In this document: piece by piece, positions 18,732 to 27,239 of the stretch
Position numbering within the stretch: position 1 is the first letter of the stretch
Layout: the number at the start of each line of letters is the position of its first letter
DNA from: Paraburkholderia sp. UYCP14C
GTDB lineage: Bacteria; Pseudomonadota; Gammaproteobacteria; Burkholderiales; Burkholderiaceae
Length of the DNA stretch: 64,000 nt
Assembly: GCF_004197395.1 (NCBI RefSeq)
Contig: NZ_SELS01000012.1
Coordinates: 1 to 64,000 of the forward strand
Direction: 5' to 3'
Program-made: the position numbers and the translations under genes
The notes under the pieces: generated by a model
Databases searched by the model: none
What the model was told of the DNA's origin: nothing
Seen by the model: only the letters and a program-made list of their open reading frames with translations

Positions 18732-19358
18732 TCAAGCGGACTGATCCGCCTTGCATTCGACTCGTGCAGAGACGCTCAGATAATCGCTGGGTGTATCCAT
18801 GTCGACGCAAAAGCGGTCGTGCGCCGCCCCATGGAGAAAGACCTCATCGCCGTGCTCGGCAATCAGCTTGCGACAGCCCGGATTCGTGCGGCCGCTCATG
18901 ACTTCGGGGACGTAGCTCGCCGCAAAAAGCACGGGATTGCCTCTAGTGCCCTCGAACATCGGGACCAGGATCGATCCGTGCGGCATTGAAGCGTACGCTT
19001 CGACCAGTTCACGATAGTCAGCAGCTTCAAGCAGTACCTGGTCGGCGAGGCAGATCATCACGGCGTCGCACGGCACCTGCAGCGCGGCAACACCCGCCAC
19101 GACCGATGTCATCTGCCCTTCCCGATAACGCGCGTTGTTCTGGAAGCGCACGTCGAGGCCGTCCAGTGCTTCGAATACGGCGCGCCCATTGAAGCCCGTC
19201 ACCACGACCACCTCCTGAGGCTGCGACTCGACGATCGCGCGCACGACGCGCCGCACGGCCGGCTCGCCACCCACCGGCAGCAGCAGCTTGTGGCGTCCTT
19301 CCATGCGTGAAGACAGGCCTGCCGCGAGCACCACCGCGGAAAACGTCGCTGTGCTCAT
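18732..19358 (-). CDS. MobA/MocA-like nucleotidyltransferase of the CO dehydrogenase cluster
   Basis: A 208-residue NTP-transferase-fold protein. The N-terminus has VVLAAGLSSRMEGRHKLLLP, the NTP-binding LAAGxSxRMG...K signature, followed by AVMICLADQV (metal-binding D near 107) and GNPVLFAASYVPE. Homologues attach CMP (MocA) or GMP (MobA) to molybdopterin. The CO dehydrogenase cofactor is molybdopterin cytosine dinucleotide, so MocA-type activity is likely. The start overlaps the xdhC-type gene by 4 bases (ATGA), indicating translational coupling at the end of the cox operon. Confidence 0.85.
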   Translation of the reverse strand: MSTATFSAVVLAAGLSSRMEGRHKLLLPVGGEPAVRRVVRAIVESQPQEVVVVTGFNGRAVFEALDGLDVRFQNNARYREGQMTSVVAGVAALQVPCDAVMICLADQVLLEAADYRELVEAYASMPHGSILVPMFEGTRGNPVLFAASYVPEVMSGRTNPGCRKLIAEHGDEVFLHGAAHDRFCVDMDTPSDYLSVSARVECKADQSA

Positions 19359-20413
19359 CGTTCTTCCGCCGGTCGATTGTCGTCCGGGCGTGGCACACAG
19401 GCCGGCGCAGCGGATAAATAGCGCTCAGGAGCGCGCTCGAACTCCGCCTTGCAGCAATCGCAGCAGAAATACACCGTGTGGCCGGCATACTCGACCCTAT
19501 GCTTCGCCGTCGCAATCTCGACGCTCATGCCGCACACCGGATTGACGTAATGTCTCGCCTCGGCCACCGGCGTGCCGATCGCCTCGCACGGTGGCAGCGG
19601 CGGCACGGCTTCTGTGGCGACGGTAACCCGCGGCGCGCCCACCTGCGCTAATGCAACCGCTTCTTCCCGTTCGTGGCGCAGCGCGACGAGTCCGGCCACA
19701 GCGCCCAGCGCAATCTCCTGCGGCGTATGCGCATGGATCGCCGGGCCCGCCGGCGCATGCAGCGCCGCGAGCCGGGCCTCGTCGGTGCCGCGCAGGCGCA
19801 TGGCCGCCCGCAGGCGCTCGGCCTTGCGACGGCTCGCAATCAGGAGCACGGCCTCGACCGGGCTGCGCAACGCGGCATCGAGCGCGTCTTCGTCGCCTTC
19901 GCCTTGTGTTGCGATCAGCGCGAACGAGGCGCCACTACGATCCAGCGCGGCGGCATCGGTCGCGAGGTTCGCGCGAAAGCCGACGCGCCGCGCCAGCACG
20001 CAGACTTCGTGCGCCGCCGGCGTGGCTCCGAACACGGCCACGAGGGGCGCGGGCACCGTTGGCTGGATGAAGAACTCCAGCGTGCCATTGCTCGCGCACG
20101 GCATGGCATGCGCTTCGACCTGGGCATCGGGTGTCGCCGGGTCGTTGCTGATGCGCACGCGGCGCGGCTGCCCCGAGCGGATCGACTGGCGCGCCGCCTC
20201 GATCACGACCGTCTGCGAGCAGCCGCCACCGACCCAGCCATGCAGCGTCCCATCGGCTTCGACGAGCGCCTGGGCACCGACCTGCGTGGAGGTGGGCGGC
20301 AACGCACGGATGACCGTGACGACCGCAAAGGGCGCGCCCGCATCGATCAGCCGCTGCTCGAGCTTCAGCAGATCCGCGGCGCCCGCAGCGGTTTCGATGG
20401 ATTCGGCATTCAT
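19355..20413 (-). CDS. coxF: XdhC/CoxF-family maturation factor with C-terminal YHS domain
   Basis: A 352-residue protein. Residues 1-90 are the XdhC_CoxI domain (GWVGGGCSQTVVIEAAR at 59-75). Residues 120-245 are the Rossmann-like XdhC domain (VAVFGATPAAHEVCVLARRVGF). After an Ala/Pro linker, residues 289-333 form a YHS metal-binding domain (YVNPVCGMSVEI, then YFCCDCCKAEF). XdhC proteins insert or sulfurate the Mo cofactor of xanthine/CO dehydrogenases; the YHS part may bind a metal, perhaps copper for the Mo-S-Cu site (inference). The start at 20413 gives an ATGA overlap with coxE; upstream frame is non-homologous. Confidence 0.87.
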   Translation of the reverse strand: MNAESIETAAGAADLLKLEQRLIDAGAPFAVVTVIRALPPTSTQVGAQALVEADGTLHGWVGGGCSQTVVIEAARQSIRSGQPRRVRISNDPATPDAQVEAHAMPCASNGTLEFFIQPTVPAPLVAVFGATPAAHEVCVLARRVGFRANLATDAAALDRSGASFALIATQGEGDEDALDAALRSPVEAVLLIASRRKAERLRAAMRLRGTDEARLAALHAPAGPAIHAHTPQEIALGAVAGLVALRHEREEAVALAQVGAPRVTVATEAVPPLPPCEAIGTPVAEARHYVNPVCGMSVEIATAKHRVEYAGHTVYFCCDCCKAEFERAPERYLSAAPACVPRPDDNRPAEER

Positions 20414-21612
20414 TGCAGCGCCCCGAGAATTTGAGGAAAAACCCGTTCCAGACCGGCAAGGTCGCGAGCGCCGGCCAACAGGTCGAGGTGTGGCAGCGCG
20501 GCCTGCATGCCCACGCTGACCGGTTCGAATCCGGGACGCCCGATCAGCGGGTTGAGCCATACGAGCGTATGGCAGCGCCGCCGGATCGTGGCAAGCGACA
20601 CGCCAAGCTGCGCCACATCGCCGGCATCGTAGCCGTCGCTGACGATCACGACGGCCGTGCGCGCATGCAGCAGACGCGGCGCGTAGTGCCGGTTGAAGTC
20701 GGCGAGACTCTCGCCGATGCGCGTGCCGCCCGCCCACCCCTCGGAGATCAGGTGAAGGCGCTCCTGGGCGCGCCGCGGATCGGGATCGCGCAGCGCCTCG
20801 TCGACACAGACGAGCCGCGTATGGAACATAAAGCTGTGGAAGTCCGGCAGGCAGGCACTCAGCACGCGCGCGAAGCGCAGAAAAAAGAAACTGTAGAGGC
20901 TCATCGAACGACTCACGTCGAGCATCAGCACAATACGCGGGCGCTGCCGCCGCCTGCGCCGCCAGCAGAGTTCGACCGGCAGCCCGCCGCGCGACACACT
21001 GCGGCGAATGGTCGAGCGCAGATCGATCGCATGTCCCGCGTTCGCGCTCTGCTCGCGGCGCGTTTCGATGCCGCGCAGACGCTGCACGAACCTGCGGATC
21101 GCGGCGTCGATGGCGAACAACTCAGCCTGATCGTTCAGATGGCGGAAATCCCCGTGGGCGAGCGAGTCGGCGAGCGTGGCACCTTCGTCCGCGGTGGCGC
21201 CCTCGCCAGGTGAGCCTGCGCCGCGCCCAGCCAGCGACAGCGGTGTGCCTTCGCTCGCATCGGGCTGCGCGGCGGCGGCCTCGTCGCGCGTGATCGGCCC
21301 TGCCCCGCCGGCACGGGTTTCGACGAGTCTGCGCTTGTTCGGCGCAAGGAAATAGGCGTCGAAAAGCTCGTCGAAGCGATGCCATTCCTGCGCGCGCGAG
21401 CACAGCAGCGCACGCAGGCTCCAGCGCAGCACGTTCCGATCGGCCTGTCCCATGCGTCGCGCCACCTCCAGCGTTGCGGCGACGTCCGCGCTCGTCACGC
21501 AAAACGCGTTCGCGCGCAACCAGCCAGCGAAGCCCGCATAGCGTGCGACGAGTGTATCGGCGAGATCGCGCGGTGGCGCACCCGCCATAGCGCTGTCGAT
21601 GCCGCTCAGCAT
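20410..21612 (-). CDS. coxE: CoxE-like VWA-domain protein
   Basis: A 400-residue protein with an N-terminal helical part and a C-terminal von Willebrand A domain. The MIDAS motif is D232-x-S234-x-S236 in VLMLDVSRSMSLYS. An Arg-rich segment (ELCWRRRRRQRPR) precedes it. The domain continues with GGTRIGESLADFNRHYA and VVIVSDGYDAGD. CoxE works with the MoxR-type ATPase CoxD in the CO dehydrogenase active-site copper/sulfur maturation. The ATG at 21612 overlaps coxD by 7 bases; the frame further upstream is a shadow of coxD. Confidence 0.9.
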   Translation of the reverse strand: MLSGIDSAMAGAPPRDLADTLVARYAGFAGWLRANAFCVTSADVAATLEVARRMGQADRNVLRWSLRALLCSRAQEWHRFDELFDAYFLAPNKRRLVETRAGGAGPITRDEAAAAQPDASEGTPLSLAGRGAGSPGEGATADEGATLADSLAHGDFRHLNDQAELFAIDAAIRRFVQRLRGIETRREQSANAGHAIDLRSTIRRSVSRGGLPVELCWRRRRRQRPRIVLMLDVSRSMSLYSFFFLRFARVLSACLPDFHSFMFHTRLVCVDEALRDPDPRRAQERLHLISEGWAGGTRIGESLADFNRHYAPRLLHARTAVVIVSDGYDAGDVAQLGVSLATIRRRCHTLVWLNPLIGRPGFEPVSVGMQAALPHLDLLAGARDLAGLERVFPQILGALQ

Positions 21613-22502
21613 GATGCCACCAGTTTTTCGACGACCGGCCGCGTGAGAGCGGACTGATCCTCGCGCGTCTTGACGAGCGCGGCCAGCGAATCCATCACGC
21701 GCTCGACGCCGTTTTCGTCGAGCGCGCTCACGCCGAGCCGCAGCAACGCGGCCACCCAGTCGAGCGTTTCCGCGAGGCCGGGTTTGCGGCGCAGCGCCAT
21801 CTCGCGCACGGCCTGCACGAATTCGACGATCTGACGCGCCAGCGTCTCCGGCACGTCGGGAATCTGAGTCCGCACGATCATCAGCTCGCGTTGGAAGCTC
21901 GGGTAGTCGACGTACTGGTAAAGACAGCGGCGGCGCAGCGCGTCGGAGATCTCGCGCGTGCCGTTCGAAGTGAGGATGACGTAAGGACGCTCGGCGGCGC
22001 GGATCACGCCCAGTTCGGGAATCGACAGCTGAAAGTCGGACAGCAGTTCGAGCAGATAGGCCTCGAACGCCTCGTCCGTGCGGTCGATTTCGTCGATCAG
22101 CAGCACGGGTGCGGGCGTCGTCGTAATGGCTTCGAGCAGCGGGCGCTTGAGCAGATAGCGTTCGGAGAAGATGTCCTGCTCCTTGTCCCGCAGGGGTCGC
22201 AAGTCCTGCTCGAACAGCTTGATGGAAAGCAGTTGGTGGGCGTAGTTCCACTCGTAAAGCGCCGCATGCGCGTCGAGCCCCTCGTAGCATTGCAGGCGGA
22301 TCAGCGGCACGTCTAGCAGGCGTGAGAGCGCCTTCGCGACCTCGGTCTTGCCGACGCCTGCCTCGCCCTCCAGCAGCAGGGGGCGGCGCATTTCCATCGT
22401 CAGCAGCAGTGCCGCGGCGAAGCTGCGCTCGACGATGAAGCGATGTCCCGCGAGGTTCGCCTGCAGCGCGACGACGTCCGGCATGCGGTCGATCTGCGTC
22501 AT
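21606..22502 (-). CDS. coxD: CoxD-like MoxR AAA+ ATPase
   Basis: A 298-residue AAA+ chaperone-like ATPase. Walker A is GEAGVGKT (46-53), Walker B VLLIDEID (133-140), sensor 1 VILTSNGTRE, and DALRRRCLYQYVDYP contains the arginine finger region. CoxD is needed to build the [CuSMoO2] site of CO dehydrogenase together with VWA protein CoxE. It starts at 22502, 8 bases after coxG, and its stop overlaps the coxE start. Translational coupling along coxG-D-E-F is evident from the overlaps. Confidence 0.92.
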   Translation of the reverse strand: MTQIDRMPDVVALQANLAGHRFIVERSFAAALLLTMEMRRPLLLEGEAGVGKTEVAKALSRLLDVPLIRLQCYEGLDAHAALYEWNYAHQLLSIKLFEQDLRPLRDKEQDIFSERYLLKRPLLEAITTTPAPVLLIDEIDRTDEAFEAYLLELLSDFQLSIPELGVIRAAERPYVILTSNGTREISDALRRRCLYQYVDYPSFQRELMIVRTQIPDVPETLARQIVEFVQAVREMALRRKPGLAETLDWVAALLRLGVSALDENGVERVMDSLAALVKTREDQSALTRPVVEKLVASC

Positions 22503-22510
22503 GGCTCGCC

Positions 22511-23134
22511 TCAGCGGCCTTGCGCTTTGCGCGAGAAGTGCTCGCGCAGCCAGTCGCGGACTATGGCCCACAGGAACGCGAGCCCGTTCAGCTCCGCCGG
22601 TTGCGCGGGCGGCGCCGTCGTCGCGCGAGCGTCCACGGCATGATCTGGCGCGGTGTTGACCGGCTCGGCCTGCGGGGCCTCCATGGCAGCGAGCCGCGCA
22701 GCGAAGTTCGCGACGAACTGCTTGAGCAGTTGCTCCGACACCGGCACCATGAGCCGCGAGCCGATCGCTGCGGCCTTGCCGCTCATCGTCACTTCGCTCT
22801 TGCCGGCGAGGGTGCAGGTCGCGCCCGTCGGTTGCACGCTGGCCGTGAGATCCATCGTGGCCGCCGAGCTGCCAGTCGAGTCCGTGCCCTTGCCGAGCAG
22901 ATGCAGACTGCGTGCTGCGGTATCGAGCGCAAGCACTTCGATGTCGCCCTTGAAAGACATCGTCGCGGGACCAAGCCGCACCGTGATCGTGCCTTTGTAG
23001 TGCGTGTCGTCCACGCGCTCGGTAATCTTCGCACCGGGCATGCAGCCTGCCACTGCCTCGATGTCCTGCATCAAGAGCCACGCGCTATCCGTGCTCGCGG
23101 CGAGCGGAAACGCCTTGTCGAGTACGACCTTCAT
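22511..23134 (-). CDS. coxG: CoxG-like SRPBCC membrane-anchoring protein
   Basis: A 207-residue protein of the CO dehydrogenase subunit G family (SRPBCC fold, residues 1-~145): MKVVLDKAFPLAASTDSAW, CMPGAKITERVDD, YKGTITVRLGPATMSFKGDI and GKSEVTMSGKAAAIGSRLM. A low-complexity Ala/Pro linker (about 160-180) leads to a C-terminal hydrophobic/amphipathic helix (LNGLAFLWAIVRDWLREHF). CoxG homologues recruit CO dehydrogenase to the membrane and bind menaquinone/ubiquinone, matching this layout. The start at MKVVLD is used; an upstream in-frame ATG at 23164 would add ten atypical residues. Confidence 0.9.
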   Translation of the reverse strand: MKVVLDKAFPLAASTDSAWLLMQDIEAVAGCMPGAKITERVDDTHYKGTITVRLGPATMSFKGDIEVLALDTAARSLHLLGKGTDSTGSSAATMDLTASVQPTGATCTLAGKSEVTMSGKAAAIGSRLMVPVSEQLLKQFVANFAARLAAMEAPQAEPVNTAPDHAVDARATTAPPAQPAELNGLAFLWAIVRDWLREHFSRKAQGR

Positions 23135-23167
23135 TCCTGCCTCCCCTCTTTCACGGCCCGCCACGCC

Positions 23168-25582
23168 TCAGGCGGAACGCGTCAGACCGAGCTCACGGCA
23201 TTGCTGCCAGACGCGGTACGCGTTGTGCGGCATGTTCATGTGCGTGACGCCGAGGTGCGCGAACGCATCGACCACGGCCGACGTGAAGCACGGAATCGAA
23301 CCGACGTGCGGCGATTCGGCCACGCCCTTCGCGCCGATAGGATGATGCGGCGACGGCGTCACCGTGAAGTCGGTTTCCCAATGCGGCGTCTCTACCGCCG
23401 TTGGCACGAAGTAATCGAGCAGCGTCGCACCCAGCAGGTTGCCCGATTCGTCGTAGGGCATCTCCTGGCCGAGCGCCACGGCGAACCCCTCGGTCAGGCC
23501 GCCATGAATCTGCCCTTCGATGATCATCGGGTTGATCCGCGTGCCGCAATCGTCGAGTGCGTAGAAACGGCGCACGCGAATCTCGCCGGTATAGCGGTTG
23601 ATGTCGAGCACGCACACGTATGCACCGAACGGGAACGTGAAATTGGGCGGGTCGTAGTAGTCGACGGCTTCGAGGCCCATTTCCAGCCCCTCCGGCACGT
23701 TGTTATAGGCGGCCCATGCCACTTCCTTCACGGTCTTGAACTGATCGGGCGAGCCCTTCAGCACGAAGCGGTCCAGATCGAATTCCACGTCGTCCGGGCT
23801 TGCTTCGAGCAGATGCGCGGCGATCCGGCGTGCTTTTTCACGGATCTTGCGCGAGGCGCGCGCAACGGCCGCGCCCGCCACCGGCGTGGAACGCGAGCCA
23901 TAGGTGCCGAGCCCGTATGGCGCCGTGGCCGTGTCGCCCTCCTCTACCGTGATCTTCGACGCCGGAATGCCGGCCTCCGAAGCAATGATCTGTGCGTAGG
24001 TGGTCTGGTGCCCTTGCCCCTGCGTGATCGTGCCCATGCGCGCGATGGCGGAGCCGTCCGGATGCACTCGGATCTCGCACGAATCGAACATGCCGACGCC
24101 GAGGATGTCGCACATTTTCGATGGCCCGGCCCCCACGATCTCCGTGAAGTTCACGACGCCGATGCCCATGAGCCACTCCGCGTTCGGGTCGGCGCGGCGC
24201 TGCGCCTGCTCCGCGCGCAGCGCGTCGTAATCCACGGCAGCCAGCACTTTCTTCAGCGCGGTCTCATAGTCGCCCGAATCGTATTCGAGGCCCAGCGGCG
24301 TCGCGTACGGAAACTGGTCCTTGCGAATGAAGTTGCGCAGGCGGATCTCGGCCTTGTCCATGCCGAGCTTCTGCGCGAGCACATCGACCATCCGCTCGAT
24401 CAGGTACACGGCCTCGGTCACGCGGAACGAGCAACGGTAGGCGACACCGCCCGGAAACTTGTTCGTGTACACGCCATCGACCGAGACGAACGCGTTCGAG
24501 ATCGCATATGAACCGGTGCAGACATGGAACATGCCGGCGGGCCATTTGGTCGGATCGGCGCATGCGTCGAACGCGCCATGGTCGGCGACGACATGCACAC
24601 GCAGCGCCTTGATGCGCCCGTCCTTGTCAGCGGCGAGTTCGCCCGTCATGTGATAGTCGCGCGCGAACGCAGTGCTGGACAGGTTCTCGTTGCGCGACTC
24701 GATCCACTTGACCGGACGCCCGAGTACGATGGACGCCACGATCGACGTCACGTAGCCCGGATACACGCCCACCTTGTTGCCGAATCCGCCGCCGATGTCG
24801 GGCGAGATGATGCGGATGTTCGACTCCGGAATCGAAGACAGGAGCCCGACCACGGTACGCACGACATGGGGCGCCTGTGACGTGATATAGACCGTGAGAT
24901 CGCCGCGCACCTTGTCGAACGACGCGACGCAGCCGCAGGTTTCGAGCGGGCACGGATGAACGCGCGGATACAGGATGTCCTGCTTCACGGTCACCTCAGC
25001 GTTCTCGAACATGCGGTCGGTTTTGTCCCGGTCACCCATCGTCCATGTGAAGATATGGTTAGGATGCCTGCGCGCTCCGTGCGCGCCGGTGTCCTTGTCG
25101 CGGATGTCCTCGCGGATCACGGGCGCGTCGCTTTCGAGCGCCTTGAGCGGATCGATCAGAGCCGGCAGCTCCTCGTATTCGACTTCGACGAGCTCGGCCG
25201 CATCCGCGGCGACGTAGCGGTCGTCGGCCACCACGAACGCGACTTCCTGGTTCTGGAAGCAGACTTTCTCGTCTGCGAGCACGGCCTGCACGTCGCCCGC
25301 GAGCGTCGGCATCCAGTGCAGCTTGAGCGGCTTCAGATCGTCCGCAGTGAGCACGGCATGCACGCCGGGATGCGCGAGCGCGCGGGACTTGTCGATGCGC
25401 TTGACGCGCGCGTGCGCGTAAGGGCTGCGCACCATCACGCCGAACAGCATGCCCGGCATCTTGATGTCGTCGACGTAGGTGCCCTTGCCCTGGATGAAGC
25501 GCGGATCCTCGCGGCGCTTGCGCGAGCAGCCCATGCCTTCGAGTGCGGCGAGACGTTCGAGATTGGCGTCGAGATTGCCCAT
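23168..25582 (-). CDS. coxL: Form I aerobic carbon monoxide dehydrogenase, large (Mo) subunit
   Basis: An 804-residue molybdopterin-binding subunit that oxidises CO to CO2 at a Mo-Cu site. Residues 381-387 are AYRCSFR (24422-24442), the active-site loop diagnostic of form I (true) CoxL; Cys384 would ligate copper. Other motifs: DIGGGFGNKVGVYPG (259-273), GQGHQTTYAQI (MCD binding) and GVAESPHVGS, containing the catalytic Glu. Length is close to the ~809 residues of the Oligotropha enzyme. The ATG at 25582 was chosen because upstream codons are a shadow of coxS. It is 17 bases from coxS, inside an intact coxMSL unit. Confidence 0.96.
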   Translation of the reverse strand: MGNLDANLERLAALEGMGCSRKRREDPRFIQGKGTYVDDIKMPGMLFGVMVRSPYAHARVKRIDKSRALAHPGVHAVLTADDLKPLKLHWMPTLAGDVQAVLADEKVCFQNQEVAFVVADDRYVAADAAELVEVEYEELPALIDPLKALESDAPVIREDIRDKDTGAHGARRHPNHIFTWTMGDRDKTDRMFENAEVTVKQDILYPRVHPCPLETCGCVASFDKVRGDLTVYITSQAPHVVRTVVGLLSSIPESNIRIISPDIGGGFGNKVGVYPGYVTSIVASIVLGRPVKWIESRNENLSSTAFARDYHMTGELAADKDGRIKALRVHVVADHGAFDACADPTKWPAGMFHVCTGSYAISNAFVSVDGVYTNKFPGGVAYRCSFRVTEAVYLIERMVDVLAQKLGMDKAEIRLRNFIRKDQFPYATPLGLEYDSGDYETALKKVLAAVDYDALRAEQAQRRADPNAEWLMGIGVVNFTEIVGAGPSKMCDILGVGMFDSCEIRVHPDGSAIARMGTITQGQGHQTTYAQIIASEAGIPASKITVEEGDTATAPYGLGTYGSRSTPVAGAAVARASRKIREKARRIAAHLLEASPDDVEFDLDRFVLKGSPDQFKTVKEVAWAAYNNVPEGLEMGLEAVDYYDPPNFTFPFGAYVCVLDINRYTGEIRVRRFYALDDCGTRINPMIIEGQIHGGLTEGFAVALGQEMPYDESGNLLGATLLDYFVPTAVETPHWETDFTVTPSPHHPIGAKGVAESPHVGSIPCFTSAVVDAFAHLGVTHMNMPHNAYRVWQQCRELGLTRSA

Positions 25583-25599
25583 GGCGTAGCTCCCGGCGC

Positions 25600-26130
25600 T
25601 CAGTGCGCATTGGCCGCGTCCGCCTCGATGAGCGGATGCGACGTTTCGGCCGCTTCGCCGCGCAGCTTGCGCGCGGCGTATTCGACGGCCTTCACGATGT
25701 TCTGATAACCCGTGCAGCGGCACAGGTTCCCCGCCATCCAGTAGCGGATCTCCGCCTCGGTGGGGGCGGGATTCTCCTGGAGCAGACGGTACGCGCGCAT
25801 CAGCATGCCCGGCGTGCAGAAGCCACACTGCAGGCCATGCTCCTGCATGAAGCCCTCCTGCAGCGCGTGCAGCGTGCCGCCTTCGGCGAGCCCCTCGACC
25901 GTGCGGACCTCCGCGCCCTGCGCCTGCACGGTCAGCAGCGTGCACGACTTCACCGACATGCCGTTGAAATCGACCGTGCAGGCGCCGCAATGCGACGTCT
26001 CGCAACCGATATGCGGCCCCGTGTGCTGGCATCTCTCGCGCAGCGTATGAATCAGCAACTCGCGCGGCTCGACGACGACATCCACTTCGCTGCCGTTGAG
26101 CATGAACGACACCATTGTTTTGCTGGACAT
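25600..26130 (-). CDS. coxS: Carbon monoxide dehydrogenase small (2Fe-2S) subunit
   Basis: A 176-residue iron-sulfur subunit. The N-terminal plant-type ferredoxin domain has C43, C48, C51 and C63 ([16 protein letters not shown]...SC). The C-terminal helical domain has C102, C105, C137 and C139 ([10 protein letters not shown] and [11 protein letters not shown]). It relays electrons from the Mo site in CoxL to FAD in CoxM. The spacing (coxM 15 bases upstream, coxL 17 bases downstream) indicates a single operon in the order M-S-L. Confidence 0.96.
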   Translation of the reverse strand: MSSKTMVSFMLNGSEVDVVVEPRELLIHTLRERCQHTGPHIGCETSHCGACTVDFNGMSVKSCTLLTVQAQGAEVRTVEGLAEGGTLHALQEGFMQEHGLQCGFCTPGMLMRAYRLLQENPAPTEAEIRYWMAGNLCRCTGYQNIVKAVEYAARKLRGEAAETSHPLIEADAANAH

Positions 26131-26145
26131 CTCGCGTTCTCCCTC

Positions 26146-27024
26146 TCAGCAGCGTGCCGGATTCGTGGCCCGTTGGTGCGCTGTTTCAAGCGCCCTGCGG
26201 GTCATCTCGCCCGCCATCGCGCGCTTGTAGTCGGCATCGCCGCGCAGATCCGGCAGCGGATTGCATGCCGCCATCGCCCGCCGCGCCGCTTCATCGAGCG
26301 CGCTCGCGTCGAACGGCTTGCCGCTCAGCGCGTGCTCCGCATCCACGGCCCGAATCACGGTGTCGCCCAGGTTCGTCAGAGCAATCCGCACGTGCTCGAC
26401 GATGCTTCCCGCAAGGCGCAACGTGACGGCCGCCGCCGCCGTCGCGAAGTCGCCGGTCTTGCGCTTGAGCTTCGCGTAGCAATGGCCGGTGCCGGGTGCC
26501 GGCACCGGAATGCGGATCCCGGTCATGATTTCGTCGGGACCGAGCAGCGTCGCGTAAGTGCCGACGAAAAAGCCGTCGGCCGCCACCGTGCGCTCGCCGG
26601 CCGGCCCTTGCAGCACGAACGCGGCGTCGAGCGCGATCATCAGTGCCGGATGGTCGTTGCCGGGATCGCCGTGCGAAAGATCTCCGCCGAGCGTGCCACG
26701 GTACCGGACCTGCGGATCGGCGATCTGCCGCGCGCCTTCGACAAGCAGCGGGCAGCGCGTCTGCAGCAGCGTGGACCAGATGAGCTCGTTTTCGGTCGTC
26801 ATCGCGCCGATCCAGAGCACGCCGTTTTCCTCCCGGATACCCTTGAGTTCAGCCAGCCCGCCAAGGTCGATCAGATGATCGGGCTGGGCGAAACGCAGCT
26901 TCATCATCGGCAGTAGGCTGTGGCCGCCCGCGAGCAGCTTCGCCGTGTCGCCGTGCTCGCCGAGCAGCGCGAGCGCTTCCGGCAGCGTGCGTGGCGCGTG
27001 GTATTCGAACGGTCGCGGAATCAC
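26146..27024 (-). CDS. coxM: Carbon monoxide dehydrogenase medium (FAD) subunit
   Basis: A 292-residue FAD-binding subunit. Both FAD loops are present: LAGGHSLLPMMKLRF and TLGGDLSHGDPGNDHPAL. A CO_deh_flav_C domain follows (YAKLKRKTGDFATAAAAVTL). I place the start at GTG 27024 because AGGGAG lies 6 bases before it and the product then begins VIPRPFEYHAP like other CoxM proteins. In-frame ATGs at 27045 and 27075 are alternatives. It is the first gene of the cox operon, divergent from rcoM. Confidence 0.93.
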   Translation of the reverse strand: MIPRPFEYHAPRTLPEALALLGEHGDTAKLLAGGHSLLPMMKLRFAQPDHLIDLGGLAELKGIREENGVLWIGAMTTENELIWSTLLQTRCPLLVEGARQIADPQVRYRGTLGGDLSHGDPGNDHPALMIALDAAFVLQGPAGERTVAADGFFVGTYATLLGPDEIMTGIRIPVPAPGTGHCYAKLKRKTGDFATAAAAVTLRLAGSIVEHVRIALTNLGDTVIRAVDAEHALSGKPFDASALDEAARRAMAACNPLPDLRGDADYKRAMAGEMTRRALETAHQRATNPARC

Positions 27025-27239
27025 GAGAGTCTCCCTATGAGGCATCGTCTTGAGGGTCAGGATTTCACAATGCAATGCAGCAATTCAACGGGATTTCGCG
27101 AACGGCGGCGTAGCTGCGCCGGCTGTCGGAAAACTTGCGTGAAAAGGGGAAAGGACATAAAACAGAGGCACCGCCCCGGCGCTGCGAAGGCCGCGCACAA
27201 GCCGTCAGCCTGTCGGGGAAATATCGGGGAGAACCCTGG
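27025..27239. promoter_or_regulatory. cox/rcoM divergent control region
   Basis: A 215-base divergent gap is the expected site of RcoM binding and of the cox promoter. The heptamer GGATTTC occurs twice in direct orientation (27060-27066 and 27091-27097), 31 bases apart or about three helical turns, which suits a dimer bound on one face. I cannot define -35/-10 elements with confidence. Confidence 0.5.
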
